Virus record (IMG/VR): IMGVR_UViG_3300020172_001141
Span: 1-22,229 of that record
DNA from: a virus
DNA length: 22,229 nt
Strand: one strand, 5' to 3'
Shown piece after piece: positions 21,403 to 22,229 of the stretch. Numbering within the stretch: position 1 is the stretch's first letter; each line of letters begins with the position of its first letter. Made by a program: the position numbers and the translations under genes. The notes beneath the pieces were generated by a model. That model was not told the origin of the DNA and did no database searches. It saw nothing but the letters and a program-made list of their open reading frames with translations.

Positions 21403-22229
21403 ATGCCCATTCCCCAAAGAAAAAAAGATGAAGATAAAACACAGTTTGTTTCTCGCTGCATGAGTAACGAGGTAATGAAAAAGGATTATCCAGACTCCAA
21501 ACAAAGAGTAGCGGTTTGCTTAGATCAAACGACAGCAGATTGTGATTGCGTAGAGGCTGCTGATTTCAGATTAAATTTTGAAACTATGGGATATGAAGAA
21601 GAATTAAATGAAGATAATTTATACATCCCAACAGAAGCAGAATATGTAGACTTTGAAGAAGAAGTTGAAGAATTTGATATTGCTGCCGAAAAGCCGGGAC
21701 TGTGGGAAAATATAAGAAAGAAAAAAGAGCGAGAAGGCAAAAACTATAAGCCAGCAAAACGCGGCGATCCAGACCGCCCAGACCCTAAGTCTTGGAAAAA
21801 AGCACAGTCTGGTGACGATAGCGAAATGGCCATAGAGCAACTACAAAAGATGCACGACCAGCTAATGGAAATAGTTGCCAGTTTACAATCAATGAATATA
21901 CCAGTTGAGTTTCAAGATTGGACAAAGGATATGATTTCCAAGGCAGAAATATACGTACAAAATGTTTATGACTTTGTAAAATATTATGAGCCGGGAAAGT
22001 ATGAAGATGAATATACAGACAAAGAAGATGAGGTAGATGAACCATCTGAAACAGAAGATACGATGGATATGGAAGAAGGCTCTTATGAATATAAAGACCC
22101 AAAAACTGGAGAAATCTACACTTATAACCGTCGCGGATACTATGAAAAAGACGGCACGATTCTTATCTATATTGGCAAAGCAGAAGAATACCAAGGACGC
22201 AAAGTAAAACTAAATAAACCTTTTAGAAC
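21403..22229 (+). CDS. Acidic, probably virion-associated protein (partial, runs off the window)
   Basis: The frame is open from ATG 21403 to the window end, at least 275 residues, with AGGAG at 21392-21396. The N-terminus has DKTQFVSRCMSNEVMKKDYP and the QRVAVCL element (CxxxxxxxxxxF/YPxxxQRxAVC), a motif I know from phage prohead, portal or capsid-associated proteins. The middle holds GLWENIRKKKEREGK and PAKRGDPDRPDP, a widespread GLWxNIxxKR motif. Around 150-190 there is a helical DWTKDMISKAEIYVQNVYDF segment, and about 195-220 is strongly acidic. Several features argue for a structural role, but no single domain proves it. The C-terminus is missing. Confidence 0.65.
   Translation, partial: MPIPQRKKDEDKTQFVSRCMSNEVMKKDYPDSKQRVAVCLDQTTADCDCVEAADFRLNFETMGYEEELNEDNLYIPTEAEYVDFEEEVEEFDIAAEKPGLWENIRKKKEREGKNYKPAKRGDPDRPDPKSWKKAQSGDDSEMAIEQLQKMHDQLMEIVASLQSMNIPVEFQDWTKDMISKAEIYVQNVYDFVKYYEPGKYEDEYTDKEDEVDEPSETEDTMDMEEGSYEYKDPKTGEIYTYNRRGYYEKDGTILIYIGKAEEYQGRKVKLNKPFR

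Noticed and set aside
21525-22194. Minus-strand open frames over the last gene.
   Set aside because: The plus-strand frame is open from 21403 to the window end with a ribosome site and recognisable motifs. The reverse frames have phenylalanine/serine-rich, antisense-type composition.

Overview
The window is a dense, single-strand stretch of what looks like a large tailed double-stranded DNA phage (Caudoviricetes, T4-like in gene content), probably from an uncultivated source. All real genes read left to right. Gaps are a few bases, many starts overlap the preceding stop (ATGA, TAATG, or overlaps of 8 to 35 nt), and no rRNA, tRNA, CRISPR array or bacterial housekeeping operon is visible. Shine-Dalgarno-like sites (AGGAG, GAGGA) precede many genes, so the host is a bacterium that uses such signals. 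The sequence does not show which one. There is no gene-free stretch longer than about 40 bases.

Region 1 (1-2781) is a surface or accessory module. It has the tail end of an unrecognised gene, a GC-rich 569-residue protein built from short GDATFND-type repeats (probably a beta-solenoid fibre or adhesin), and then, with an abrupt fall in GC, a chymotrypsin-fold serine protease with a readable His/Asp/Ser triad. Region 2 (2816-4520) holds a small lipoprotein with a Cys/His motif followed by three small proteins, each with a predicted membrane segment. Their role is unknown.

Region 3 (4561-10247) is nucleotide metabolism: class Ia ribonucleotide reductase large subunit (nrdA) and small subunit (nrdB), dUTPase (dut) and PhoH. 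Between nrdA and nrdB lie a broken HNH/AP2 homing endonuclease remnant, a Cys-rich protein and an FkbM-type methyltransferase. Region 4 (10254-13940) has a FmdB-type zinc ribbon protein, small phage genes, and a block of one methyltransferase, one GT25-like glycosyltransferase and a second methyltransferase.

Region 5 (13937-20529) is recombination and replication: UvsX/RecA-like recombinase, a PD-(D/E)XK-like endonuclease, a small helical protein, a zinc-finger protein, DnaB-like helicase, zinc/TOPRIM primase, dNMP kinase and a RecB/Cas4-like nuclease with a probable Fe-S cluster. Region 6 (20539-22229) has a GT-A glycosyltransferase and an acidic, probably virion-associated protein that runs off the window.

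Together the genes describe a phage that makes its own dNTPs, replicates with a helicase-primase and recombinase system, and carries a scattered set of sugar and methyl transferases. The most unusual items are the protease next to the transferred-looking repeat protein, the decayed homing endonuclease at the nrdA end, a hairpin that could hide the phoH ribosome site, and a cysteine ladder at the C-terminal end of the repeat protein.
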